From: Chloroflexota bacterium
GTDB taxonomy: Bacteria > Chloroflexota > Dehalococcoidia > UBA2979
Assembly: GCA_027592975.1 (NCBI GenBank)
Contig: JAQCJS010000117.1
Span: forward strand, 1-5,033
Direction of reading: 5' to 3'
DNA length: 5,033 bases
Positions 1 to 4,633 of this stretch are shown here, piece by piece; the first letter of the stretch is position 1, and each line of letters opens with the position of its first letter. The notes under the pieces were generated by a model. That model saw nothing but the letters and a program-made list of their open reading frames with translations. It had not been told where the DNA came from and did not search any database. Made by a program: the position numbers and the translations under genes.

Positions 1-1
1 C

Positions 2-310
2 GTGCCCGCCACCTCCGCCGGGACGCACCCGGCCGAGCGCGTACACATCGAAGCCGCGCGCGCCGCCGCGCGTCACGGCGTGGAGCTGGGCGATGCCGTG
101 CCGCGCGCGCTGCCGGACGCCCCCCCGCCCGACCTCGTCGTCACCGTGTGCGACGAGGCGAACGAAGAACTGGCGCTGACCGGGCGCGTGGGTCGTCTGC
201 ACTGGTCGATCCCCGACCCCGTCCGAGCCAGACGACCGCGCGCGTTCGATGACGCGTTCGAGGCGGTGGCCGCGCGTGTCACCACGCTCGCCGAAGCGAC
301 CTGCGCATGA
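2..310 (+). CDS. Low-molecular-weight phosphatase (ArsC-like) family protein, C-terminal part, truncated at left edge
   Basis: The reading frame is open from the window edge to a TGA at 308-310, so the true start and the catalytic CX5R loop lie upstream. The GTG at position 2 is not taken as a start because the frame begins in the middle of a domain. The visible 102 residues match the second half of a low-molecular-weight protein tyrosine phosphatase (LMWPc) domain. There is SAGTHP near residue 5, which follows strand 2 of the fold, then DLVVTVCDEA with a cysteine near residue 50, then LHWSIPDP near residues 66-73, where the Asp of the DP pair is the family's general acid. In high-GC bacteria this subtype is often the C-terminal half of an ArsR-LMWPc fusion found in ars operons. 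Whether an ArsR domain precedes this fragment cannot be seen. It lies 28 nt upstream of arsC on the same strand, so it is probably the preceding gene of the same operon. It could be a second arsenate reductase or a regulatory phosphatase-like domain; the family call is firm and the substrate is inferred. Confidence 0.82.
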   Translation: MPATSAGTHPAERVHIEAARAAARHGVELGDAVPRALPDAPPPDLVVTVCDEANEELALTGRVGRLHWSIPDPVRARRPRAFDDAFEAVAARVTTLAEATCA

Positions 311-324
311 TCCCGACACCCACG

Positions 325-329
325 AAAGG
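325..329 (+). promoter_or_regulatory. Ribosome binding site of arsC
   Basis: AAAGG lies 9 nt before the ATG at 339. It decides the start: the same frame stays open further upstream, to an ATG at 249, but that would overlap the previous gene by 62 nt and add residues unlike the family. The ATG at 307-309 overlaps the preceding stop but is out of frame. Confidence 0.6.
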
Positions 330-338
330 CCCCTTCCG

Positions 339-974
339 ATGAACCGAGTCACCGACGCCCTCGCCCACGAGTTCCCGAACATCCCACGCACCACGATCGA
401 GCGCCTCTATGACGACTCGATGAGCGCGATGAGCCACGCGCGCGTCGTGCAGTACCTGCCGGTGTTCGCGGAGCGGCTGACGCGCGAGCGCCTGCGCGCG
501 ATGTCCTCTGACCGCGCGGCACCGGGCGCGGTGCCCGGCGTGCTCTTCCTCTGCGTCCACAACGCGGGCCGGTCGCAGATGGCCGCGGGCTGGACGCGAC
601 ACCTCGCGGGCGATCGCATCGCGGTCTACTCGGGCGGCTCCGGACCGGCGGCGGATCTGAACCCCGCCGCCGTCGCCGCCATGCACGAGGCGGGCATCTC
701 CATCGAGGACGAGTTCCCAAAGCCCTGGACGGACGAGGTCGCGCGCGGCGTGGACGTGATCGTCACGATGGGCTGCGGCGACGAGTGCCCGGTCTACCCG
801 GGCGTCCGCGTGCTGGACTGGGAGCTGGAAGACCCGGCCGGGCAGGGAGTCGAGGCCGTCCGCCCGATCCGCGACGAGATCGAGCGCCGCGTCCGCGCGC
901 TCCTGGCGGATCTGGGTGTGGACGCGCGAGGATCGCAGGAGCCCGGTGTGCCGATGGGAAGCGAGCGCGCATGA
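339..974 (+). CDS. arsC: Arsenate reductase, LMW-phosphatase type with N-terminal helical domain
   Basis: This 211-residue cytoplasmic enzyme is predicted to reduce arsenate to arsenite. Residues about 1-55 form the small helical N-terminal domain seen in many actinobacterial-type ArsC proteins (FPNIPRTTIERLYDDS, then ARVVQYLPVFAERL). The catalytic LMWPc domain follows. VLFLCVHNAGRSQMA holds the CX5R anion-binding loop, with nucleophile Cys72 and Arg78. VTMGCGDECPVYPG holds Cys146 and Cys150, and DWELEDPAGQ holds the general-acid Asp165 of the DP pair. These three cysteines are the only ones in the protein. That suits an intramolecular thiol relay resolved by thioredoxin; a mycothiol-dependent mechanism remains possible. 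The start at 339 is supported by an AAAGG ribosome site and by the family N-terminus. The stop overlaps the start of the aquaglyceroporin gene in ATGA (971-974), which implies translational coupling. Family and reaction are well supported; the electron donor is an inference. Confidence 0.93.
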   Translation: MNRVTDALAHEFPNIPRTTIERLYDDSMSAMSHARVVQYLPVFAERLTRERLRAMSSDRAAPGAVPGVLFLCVHNAGRSQMAAGWTRHLAGDRIAVYSGGSGPAADLNPAAVAAMHEAGISIEDEFPKPWTDEVARGVDVIVTMGCGDECPVYPGVRVLDWELEDPAGQGVEAVRPIRDEIERRVRALLADLGVDARGSQEPGVPMGSERA

Positions 975-1831
975 GCCCCCTGCTCAAGATGGTGGTCGGC
1001 GAGGTGCTGGGCACCTTCCTGCTCGTGCTCTTCGGCACCGGCGCCGTCGCATCCGCGGTCCTCACCGGCGCGCTCACGGGGCTGTGGCAGGTCGCGGTCG
1101 TGTGGGGGTTCGGCGTCACGCTGGCGATCTACGCGACGGCCTCGATCTCCGGGGCGCACCTCAACCCGGCGGTCACGCTTGCGTTCGCGCTGCTGCGGCC
1201 CGCGGACTTCCCGCGCTCGCGCGTGCTCCCCTACTGGGCGGCGCAGCTCACCGGCGCCGCGCTCGCGGGCGTCGTCGTGCTCGCCGTCTTCGGCCCGCTC
1301 ATCGATCGGTTCGAGGCCGCAGAGGGCCTGACGCGCGGCGCGGCCGGGAGCGAACGGTCCGCGATGGTCTTCGGCGAGTACTTCCCGAACCCGGCGATCT
1401 TCGGCACCGGCGCGGACGCGGCGGCGCTGGTCTCGCCGCTCGGCGCATTCGGCGTCGAGGCACTGGGGACGGCGATCCTGGTTCTCATGATCTTCGCGCT
1501 GACGGACCCGCGAAACGGCGTCTCCCCCGGCGCGGCCACACCGCTGTTCATCGGCTTCACGGTAGCGGTGCTGATCAGCCTCTTCGCACCGCTGACGCAG
1601 GCGGGGTGGAACCCCGCGCGCGACTTCGGGCCGAGGATCGTCGCGTTCCTCGCCGGGTGGGGCGAGATCGCGATCCCGGGGCCACGCGGCGGCTTCTGGG
1701 TGTACATCCTGGGGCCGCTCGTCGGCGGCCCGGCCGGCGCCGCGTTCTACGAGTTCGTCGTGCGGCCCGCGCTCCCCGCGCGGGCGATCCCGTCACCAGA
1801 GCCTGCCGCCGTACCGGTCACCGATCGCTGA
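971..1831 (+). CDS. aqpS: GlpF-type aquaglyceroporin of the ars operon (AqpS-like arsenite channel)
   Basis: This 286-residue integral membrane channel is of the MIP family. Both half-helix signatures are present: GAHLNPAV (NPA at residues 65-67) and GWNPARDFGPR (NPA at 214-216). The Asp after the second NPA-Arg and the LAGWG...IPGPRGG stretch are typical of glycerol facilitators rather than strict water channels. EYFPNP near residue 136 is the GlpF-type loop motif. Hydrophobic segments fit six membrane helices plus the two re-entrant half helices. The first helix starts at about residue 8. The C-terminal tail (about residues 268-286) is proline- and alanine-rich and probably cytoplasmic. The gene overlaps arsC by 4 nt. 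Family knowledge: aquaglyceroporins replace arsenite pumps in some ars operons, and natural fusions of such channels with arsenate reductase domains are known in actinobacteria. The inferred job is therefore passive export of the arsenite made by ArsC. General glycerol or water transport is the alternative. The symbol aqpS rests on this operon context. Confidence 0.9.
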   Translation: MSPLLKMVVGEVLGTFLLVLFGTGAVASAVLTGALTGLWQVAVVWGFGVTLAIYATASISGAHLNPAVTLAFALLRPADFPRSRVLPYWAAQLTGAALAGVVVLAVFGPLIDRFEAAEGLTRGAAGSERSAMVFGEYFPNPAIFGTGADAAALVSPLGAFGVEALGTAILVLMIFALTDPRNGVSPGAATPLFIGFTVAVLISLFAPLTQAGWNPARDFGPRIVAFLAGWGEIAIPGPRGGFWVYILGPLVGGPAGAAFYEFVVRPALPARAIPSPEPAAVPVTDR

Positions 1832-1845
1832 CGCACGCCGCACCG

Positions 1846-1870
1846 GCCGCTCGATCAGCCTCGCAGCGGC
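1846..1870. repeat. Weak inverted repeat after the ars operon
   Basis: GCCGCT (1846-1851) and AGCGGC (1865-1870) form perfect 6-bp arms around a 13-nt spacer, 15 nt past the aquaglyceroporin stop. No T-run follows on either strand, so it is at best a weak terminator hairpin for the + strand operon. It overlaps the end of the kinase remnant. Confidence 0.2.
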
Positions 1871-2073
1871 GGACGGGGAGCGATGGGGACGACGACCAGG
1901 AACTCGCAGCCATCCGGGACGTTCCGCACGCGGATCTGCCAGCCCAGGTTCTCCGCCGACCGGTGCGCCACGAACAGCCCGAGCCCGAACCCGCGGAAGT
2001 GGCGGTCGAACAACCGGCCCAGATTCTCCGCGTTGATGCCGACCTCCCGCCCTCCAGCGCTGACTCGCGCTGA
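1855..2073 (-). pseudogene. Remnant of a sensor histidine kinase, C-terminal ATPase end
   Basis: A minus-strand frame is open from just below an in-frame TGA at 2074-2076 to a TGA at 1855-1857, about 72 codons, and no recognised start codon was used to delimit it. From about 2040 downward it reads like the end of a HATPase_c domain. GINAENLGRLFD resembles the G1/F-box region of kinases. FGLGLFVAH resembles the G2 box (GxGLGL). ENLGWQIRVRN and CEFLVVVP resemble the last strands of the fold. The variable loop between F box and G2 box is almost absent, with only about five residues after RLFD. The H box, N box and all sensor or membrane regions are missing. Further upstream, 2077-2223 shows no kinase-like residues in any minus frame. 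The simplest reading is a decayed or deletion-truncated gene left between two convergent operons. An unrelated open frame is possible, but the order and spacing of the motifs argue for a kinase origin. Confidence 0.55.
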
Positions 2074-2076
2074 TCA

Positions 2077-2223
2077 ATCCGGCAGGCGCGTCCTTCGACC
2101 GTAGGCGCGAGCGGCGGCAGGCGTTCGGCGCTGGCCTTGCGCACGCGCCGCGTGACGTTGCGATTCGCTGTGGAGGTGACACGAGCACGCCGGCGCGCTC
2201 GCACCATCGGCAGGCGCACGCGG
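2077..2223. other. Non-coding stretch between kinase remnant and MFS gene
   Basis: I find no protein-like frame on either strand here; the translations are arginine- and alanine-rich, as expected from GC-rich non-coding or decayed DNA. The 8-mer GGCAGGCG occurs three times (2081-2088, 2116-2123, 2209-2216). A palindrome at 2182-2201 is listed separately. Together with the kinase remnant this makes about 390 bases without an intact gene. Confidence 0.5.
2182..2201 (-). terminator. Imperfect palindrome just downstream of the MFS gene, possible terminator
   Basis: CGAGC at 2182-2186 pairs with GCTCG at 2197-2201. After one A/C mismatch the inner CGCC pairs with GGCG, giving a 20-nt palindrome with a single mismatched pair. 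GGTG (2175-2178) and CACC (2202-2205) could extend it across a 3-nt bulge. On the minus strand it starts about 22 nt after the MFS stop codon, where a terminator is expected. There is no T-run after it, so intrinsic termination would be weak; a protein-binding site is equally possible. Confidence 0.3.
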
Positions 2224-3708
2224 CTACTCGAGGTTGCGGATCGTGGGGCTCACGACGATCGTGACGGCCATCGCCACCAGCAGCACCGCCGCCAGACCGC
2301 CGATCGCCAACTGCGGCCCGACAGCGCTGGCCAGCAGGCCCACGGCGAAGGTGCCGAACTGCACCAGTCCGAACTCCATGAACCAGACGGACGCCACCCG
2401 CCCGCGGTACTCCTCCTCGGAGTACTCCTGGATCAGCACCTGCCCCACCGCCATGCGGCATGCCTGCGCGAAGCCCAGCACGACCATGATCGGGATCGTG
2501 AGCACGTAGACCGTGGAGATGGAGAACAGCACGATCGCCGCTCCCAGTAGCGCCCCCGAACCCACCAGCAGCCTCCCGCGCCCCTTCGATGCGGCGGAGG
2601 CGATGAAGACCGCGCCGGCCAGCGCGCCAAAGCCCTGAATGCTCTGCAGCAGGCCCTGCTCGAATGCACCGCGCTGCAGCACCGCAGCCACGAAGCCGGG
2701 CAGCAGCTGCGTGTACGGCAGCGACACCGTGACGATCAGGAAGTTCACCAGCAGCACGAGGCCGATCGTGCGGTCGCGCGCCAGGTACCTCACGCCCTCG
2801 ATCAGATCGGTCAGGCCTCCGGGCGGACGGCCGTGGCCGCCTCGACCGCCGGGGCGCTCGCCACGCACGAAGCTGTAGAGCGGCTTCGCCGGCAGGCCCG
2901 CGGTGAACACCATCGCGGCCAGGTACATGACGCCGATCAGGAGGAACACCACGTCCGCCCCGCGAGAGTAGATCACGAAGCCGGCAAGGCCCGGCCCCAC
3001 CAGCTGCATGAACGTCTGCCCGGATGAGTTGATCCCGATCGCGTTCATCAGCCGCTCGCGCGGCACGAGGTCGGAGATCATCGCCTGCCGCGAGGGCTGC
3101 ATGATCGAGTTCACGGTGCCCTGCAGGAACGCGCTCGCGAACAGGTGCCAGAACTCCAGCTGCAGACCGAACCAGCCCGCCGCCAGGATCGCCAGCAGCA
3201 TGGCGTTCACGGCGTTGTACGCCTGTGCCAGCTGGATCACGTTCTTCTTGTTCGCCCGGTCCGCCACCACGCCGCCGATCGGCGACACCAGGAGCGAGGG
3301 CACGGCGTTCGCAAGCGCCATGGTACCCAGCGCGGCGAACGACCCCGTGATGTCGTAAACCAGCCACCCGCGCACCACGAGGTTCATCTGCATCGAACTG
3401 AACTGCGCGATGTTGCCCAGGAACAGCGGACGGAAGTTCGGATCCTCCAGCGCGCCAAACGTGCGGCTGGCCCACGCGGTCGCCGGCCGATGCCACGGAT
3501 TGGCCTCGTCCAGCGGCGGCAGTGCGTTCACCGCGCTGCGCGCCTGACGCACCCCCGTGGCGACCGCCGCCGCGACGACGAGCGCGAGGATGCCCACGAA
3601 CACGGTGACGGTGCTGACGGGGGCGTTGCCGATCAGCATGACGGCGATGACGCCAAACAGCGCGGCCGCGAGCGGGACCAGGCGCTCGAACGTGACCACG
3701 CGGGTCAC
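2224..3708 (-). CDS. MFS_3-type exporter with two extra N-terminal hydrophobic segments
   Basis: This 494-residue inner-membrane protein of the major facilitator superfamily probably exports a drug-like or siderophore-like compound by proton antiport. The family core starts near residue 88 with DPNFRPLFLGNIAQ and continues with ITGSFAALG. The MFS motif A is GGVVADRANKK (residues 145-155), in the loop between helices 2 and 3. A second-half family signature, EEEYRGRVASVW, lies in the C-terminal part. About 12 core helices are seen, with a glycine-rich central loop (ERPGGRGGHGRPPGG). Residues about 11-27 and 33-53 add two hydrophobic segments ahead of the core, which is unusual. The GTG start at 3708 was chosen because it overlaps the stop of a 12-codon frame and leaves the upstream adaptor gene intact. 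No clear ribosome site precedes it, so translation probably depends on coupling. GTG at 3697-3699 is an alternative, and GTG at 3795 would overlap the adaptor gene by 56 nt. The gene lies directly downstream of a HlyD-type adaptor, suggesting a two-part EmrAB-like export system. The substrate is unknown. Confidence 0.88.
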   Translation of the reverse strand: MTRVVTFERLVPLAAALFGVIAVMLIGNAPVSTVTVFVGILALVVAAAVATGVRQARSAVNALPPLDEANPWHRPATAWASRTFGALEDPNFRPLFLGNIAQFSSMQMNLVVRGWLVYDITGSFAALGTMALANAVPSLLVSPIGGVVADRANKKNVIQLAQAYNAVNAMLLAILAAGWFGLQLEFWHLFASAFLQGTVNSIMQPSRQAMISDLVPRERLMNAIGINSSGQTFMQLVGPGLAGFVIYSRGADVVFLLIGVMYLAAMVFTAGLPAKPLYSFVRGERPGGRGGHGRPPGGLTDLIEGVRYLARDRTIGLVLLVNFLIVTVSLPYTQLLPGFVAAVLQRGAFEQGLLQSIQGFGALAGAVFIASAASKGRGRLLVGSGALLGAAIVLFSISTVYVLTIPIMVVLGFAQACRMAVGQVLIQEYSEEEYRGRVASVWFMEFGLVQFGTFAVGLLASAVGPQLAIGGLAAVLLVAMAVTIVVSPTIRNLE

Positions 3709-3743
3709 GCGACCGGCGGCGCGGCGGGCGCCCGATCGGTCAT
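3705..3743 (-). other. 12-codon open frame coupling the adaptor and exporter genes
   Basis: The adaptor gene ends in TGA (3742-3740), which overlaps an ATG (3743-3741) as ATGA. That ATG opens a 12-codon frame, MTDRAPAAPPVA. Its own TGA (3707-3705) overlaps the GTG start of the exporter (3708-3706) as GTGA. Two successive 4-nt overlaps could carry terminating ribosomes from one gene to the next. The alternative is that ATG 3743 was the original exporter start and a one-base frameshift, real or a sequencing error, broke it. Confidence 0.35.
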
Positions 3744-4447
3744 CGGACGCGGATCCTGACCTCGGCCGTGCTGCCGAGGAGCTGCGGATGGTCACTCAGA
3801 TCCACGCGCACGGTGACAGGGAACACCGGCGTCGCCGCCTTCGGATCCGCCCCGCCGGTCGGGGGCGTGGCGAACGCGCCCTGCGTGGCCGGCACCACCG
3901 CCTGCACCACCCCCGGCAGCGTGCGGTCGAGCGCAGCCAGGTAGACCTCCGCCTCCTGGCCCGCGTGGACACGCGCGATGTCCGACTCGCGCACGTAGGC
4001 GGTCACGCGCAGGTGCGCGGGGTCGATGATCCGGACGATCGTCTGCCCGGCCGTCACCGCGGAGCCCTCCGTCACCAGCACGGAGGCGACCACGCCGTCC
4101 ACCGGCGCGGTCGTCGTCACCTGCTGGTCGGTCGATCCGAGGAAGGCGAGGACAGGCGTGCCGCTGGAAGTGGTACGCACGGGCGCGGGCAATTCCACCT
4201 CGGCGAGCGCGTCACCTGCGCGCACCCTCGCGCCGGCCGTCGCGTGCAGCGCGGCGACCCGCCCGGCATTCACGGTGGCAACGGTGACCAGGTCACCGGA
4301 GACGCTCGCGCTGCTGGCGGTGACGACGCTCGACCAGTCGTTCGCGTACCGGAAGCCGGCGACCAGCCCCCACAGCAGGAGCGGCACCGTGGCAGCCACG
4401 ATGGCGGCCCAGCTGACGAGGATCCACCAGGGCCATCTGCGGTGCAT
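3740..4447 (-). CDS. HlyD/EmrA-type membrane adaptor lacking the long coiled-coil hairpin
   Basis: This 235-residue adaptor is anchored by one N-terminal membrane helix (about residues 8-30, after a short basic MHRRW start), with the rest outside the membrane. It has two half-lipoyl motifs: GRVAALHATAGARVRAGDAL (about 62-81) and APVDGVVASVLVTEGSAVTA (about 114-133). A beta-barrel part follows, with LRVTAYVRESDIARVHAGQEAEV and a final strand ending STAEVRIRVR. Only about 30 residues separate the two half motifs, where Gram-negative EmrA or AcrA carries a long helical hairpin that meets the outer-membrane channel. This adaptor is therefore short and probably works with its transporter in a single-membrane envelope. 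The ATG at 4447 is chosen because AAGGAG precedes it and the membrane helix follows at once; the frame stays open to 4594 but that extension has no helix or family match. The gene is followed by, and probably coupled to, the MFS exporter gene. Confidence 0.87.
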   Translation of the reverse strand: MHRRWPWWILVSWAAIVAATVPLLLWGLVAGFRYANDWSSVVTASSASVSGDLVTVATVNAGRVAALHATAGARVRAGDALAEVELPAPVRTTSSGTPVLAFLGSTDQQVTTTAPVDGVVASVLVTEGSAVTAGQTIVRIIDPAHLRVTAYVRESDIARVHAGQEAEVYLAALDRTLPGVVQAVVPATQGAFATPPTGGADPKAATPVFPVTVRVDLSDHPQLLGSTAEVRIRVR

Positions 4448-4451
4448 GCGA

Positions 4452-4457
4452 CTCCTT
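4452..4457 (-). promoter_or_regulatory. Ribosome binding site of the minus-strand adaptor gene
   Basis: On the minus strand, AAGGAG lies 4 nt before the ATG at 4447. The spacing is short, but the match to the Shine-Dalgarno consensus is full. It fixes the start against the longer frame that runs to 4594. Confidence 0.7.
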
Positions 4458-4472
4458 GTGTCCGGTGCGAGT

Positions 4473-4495
4473 GCCGGCCCGTGATCGGGTCCGGC
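4473..4495. repeat. 9-bp bulged inverted repeat in the leader of the minus-strand adaptor gene
   Basis: GCCGGCCCG (4473-4481) pairs with CGGG-CCGGC (4486-4495, with T4490 bulged) around a 4-nt loop. It lies 15 nt upstream of the AAGGAG on the minus strand. It could be an operator dyad or an mRNA hairpin in the 5' leader. Confidence 0.4.
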
Positions 4496-4527
4496 CTCGG
4501 GCGCAGCGTAGGCTACACTCGGCGCCG

Positions 4528-4544
4528 CCGGGCTCGGGCCCCGG
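4528..4544. repeat. Central bulged dyad of the divergent region
   Basis: CCGGGC (4528-4533) pairs with GCCCCGG (4538-4544, one bulged C) around TCGG. It sits near the middle of the intergenic space. In DNA this GC-rich, such a short dyad can arise by chance. Confidence 0.2.
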
Positions 4545-4566
4545 ATGCGCTCTGGACATGAGGTTG

Positions 4567-4572
4567 TATAGT
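4567..4572 (+). promoter_or_regulatory. Candidate -10 box for the right-hand adaptor gene
   Basis: TATAGT matches the TATAAT consensus at five of six positions and stands out in the surrounding GC-rich sequence. It would give a 5' leader of about 55 nt. No convincing -35 hexamer is found at 16-18 bp spacing, so the promoter may need an activator or use another sigma factor. Confidence 0.35.
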
Positions 4573-4577
4573 CCCGA

Positions 4578-4613
4578 CGCAATCGCAGGCGCAATCATCA
4601 CCGGAATCGCCGG
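4578..4613 (+). repeat. Three imperfect 12-bp direct repeats before the right-hand adaptor gene
   Basis: The units are CGCAATCGCAGG (4578), CGCAATCATCAC (4590) and CGGAATCGCCGG (4602). The first and third agree at 10 of 12 bases; the first and second share the seven bases CGCAATC. They sit between the TATAGT box and the ribosome site. Tandem half-sites for a DNA-binding regulator are one explanation. Confidence 0.4.
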
Positions 4614-4615
4614 TG
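4599..4615 (+). repeat. Perfect inverted repeat in the leader of the right-hand adaptor gene
   Basis: CACCGG (4599-4604) and CCGGTG (4610-4615) are perfect 6-bp arms around AATCG. The repeat ends 5 nt before the GGAGAG ribosome site. It could be a repressor site or a leader hairpin affecting translation. Confidence 0.4.
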
Positions 4616-4620
4616 GGCCG

Positions 4621-4626
4621 GGAGAG
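4621..4626 (+). promoter_or_regulatory. Ribosome binding site of the right-hand adaptor gene
   Basis: GGAGAG lies 7 nt before the ATG at 4634, a standard Shine-Dalgarno position. It supports that ATG as the start of the gene that runs off the right edge. Confidence 0.7.
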
Positions 4627-4633
4627 ACCGCTC

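Larger units (their letters stand above)
4448..4633. promoter_or_regulatory. Divergent control region between two adaptor genes
   Basis: These 186 bases separate two oppositely oriented adaptor genes and must hold both sets of promoters and leaders. The region contains three inverted repeats (4473-4495, 4528-4544, 4599-4615), three 12-bp repeats at 4578-4613 and a TATAGT box at 4567. No coding frame on either strand looks protein-like. A shared regulator is plausible but inferred. Confidence 0.6.

Noticed and set aside
249..338. Longer arsC start at the upstream ATG
   Set aside because: It would overlap the preceding gene by 62 nt and add basic residues unlike the family; the ATG at 339 has a ribosome site and the family N-terminus.
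1388..1396. A third NPA triplet in the aquaglyceroporin (residues 140-142)
   Set aside because: It is part of the FPNP loop motif normal for GlpF-type channels, not an extra pore half-helix.
916..2073. A 385-codon plus-strand open frame across the aquaglyceroporin gene
   Set aside because: It is arginine-rich with no hydrophobic pattern, whereas the overlapping frame encodes both NPA motifs. It is a GC-rich shadow.
1883..2104. A 73-codon plus-strand frame starting at an ATG
   Set aside because: It is antisense to the kinase-like frame, has no convincing family features and no clear operon role; the minus-strand reading is more protein-like.
2081..2216. Three copies of GGCAGGCG considered as a repeat family or CRISPR-like array
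   Set aside because: The copies are only 8 bp, irregularly spaced (35 and 93 nt), and lie in GC-rich DNA where such octamers recur by chance.
1793..3496. A 567-codon minus-strand open frame across the MFS gene and kinase remnant
   Set aside because: Its translation is arginine- and glycine-rich low-complexity sequence with no family motif, and it is the off-frame shadow of the MFS gene, which has clear MFS signatures.
3709..3795. Longer MFS start at the GTG at 3795
   Set aside because: It would lie inside the adaptor coding sequence, overlapping it by 56 nt, and would add a Ser/Arg/Ala-rich tail with no family match.
3557..4561. A 334-codon plus-strand open frame opposite the adaptor gene
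   Set aside because: It lies antisense to a well-supported HlyD-type gene, has no ribosome site or recognisable domain, and its composition is that of a reverse-strand shadow.
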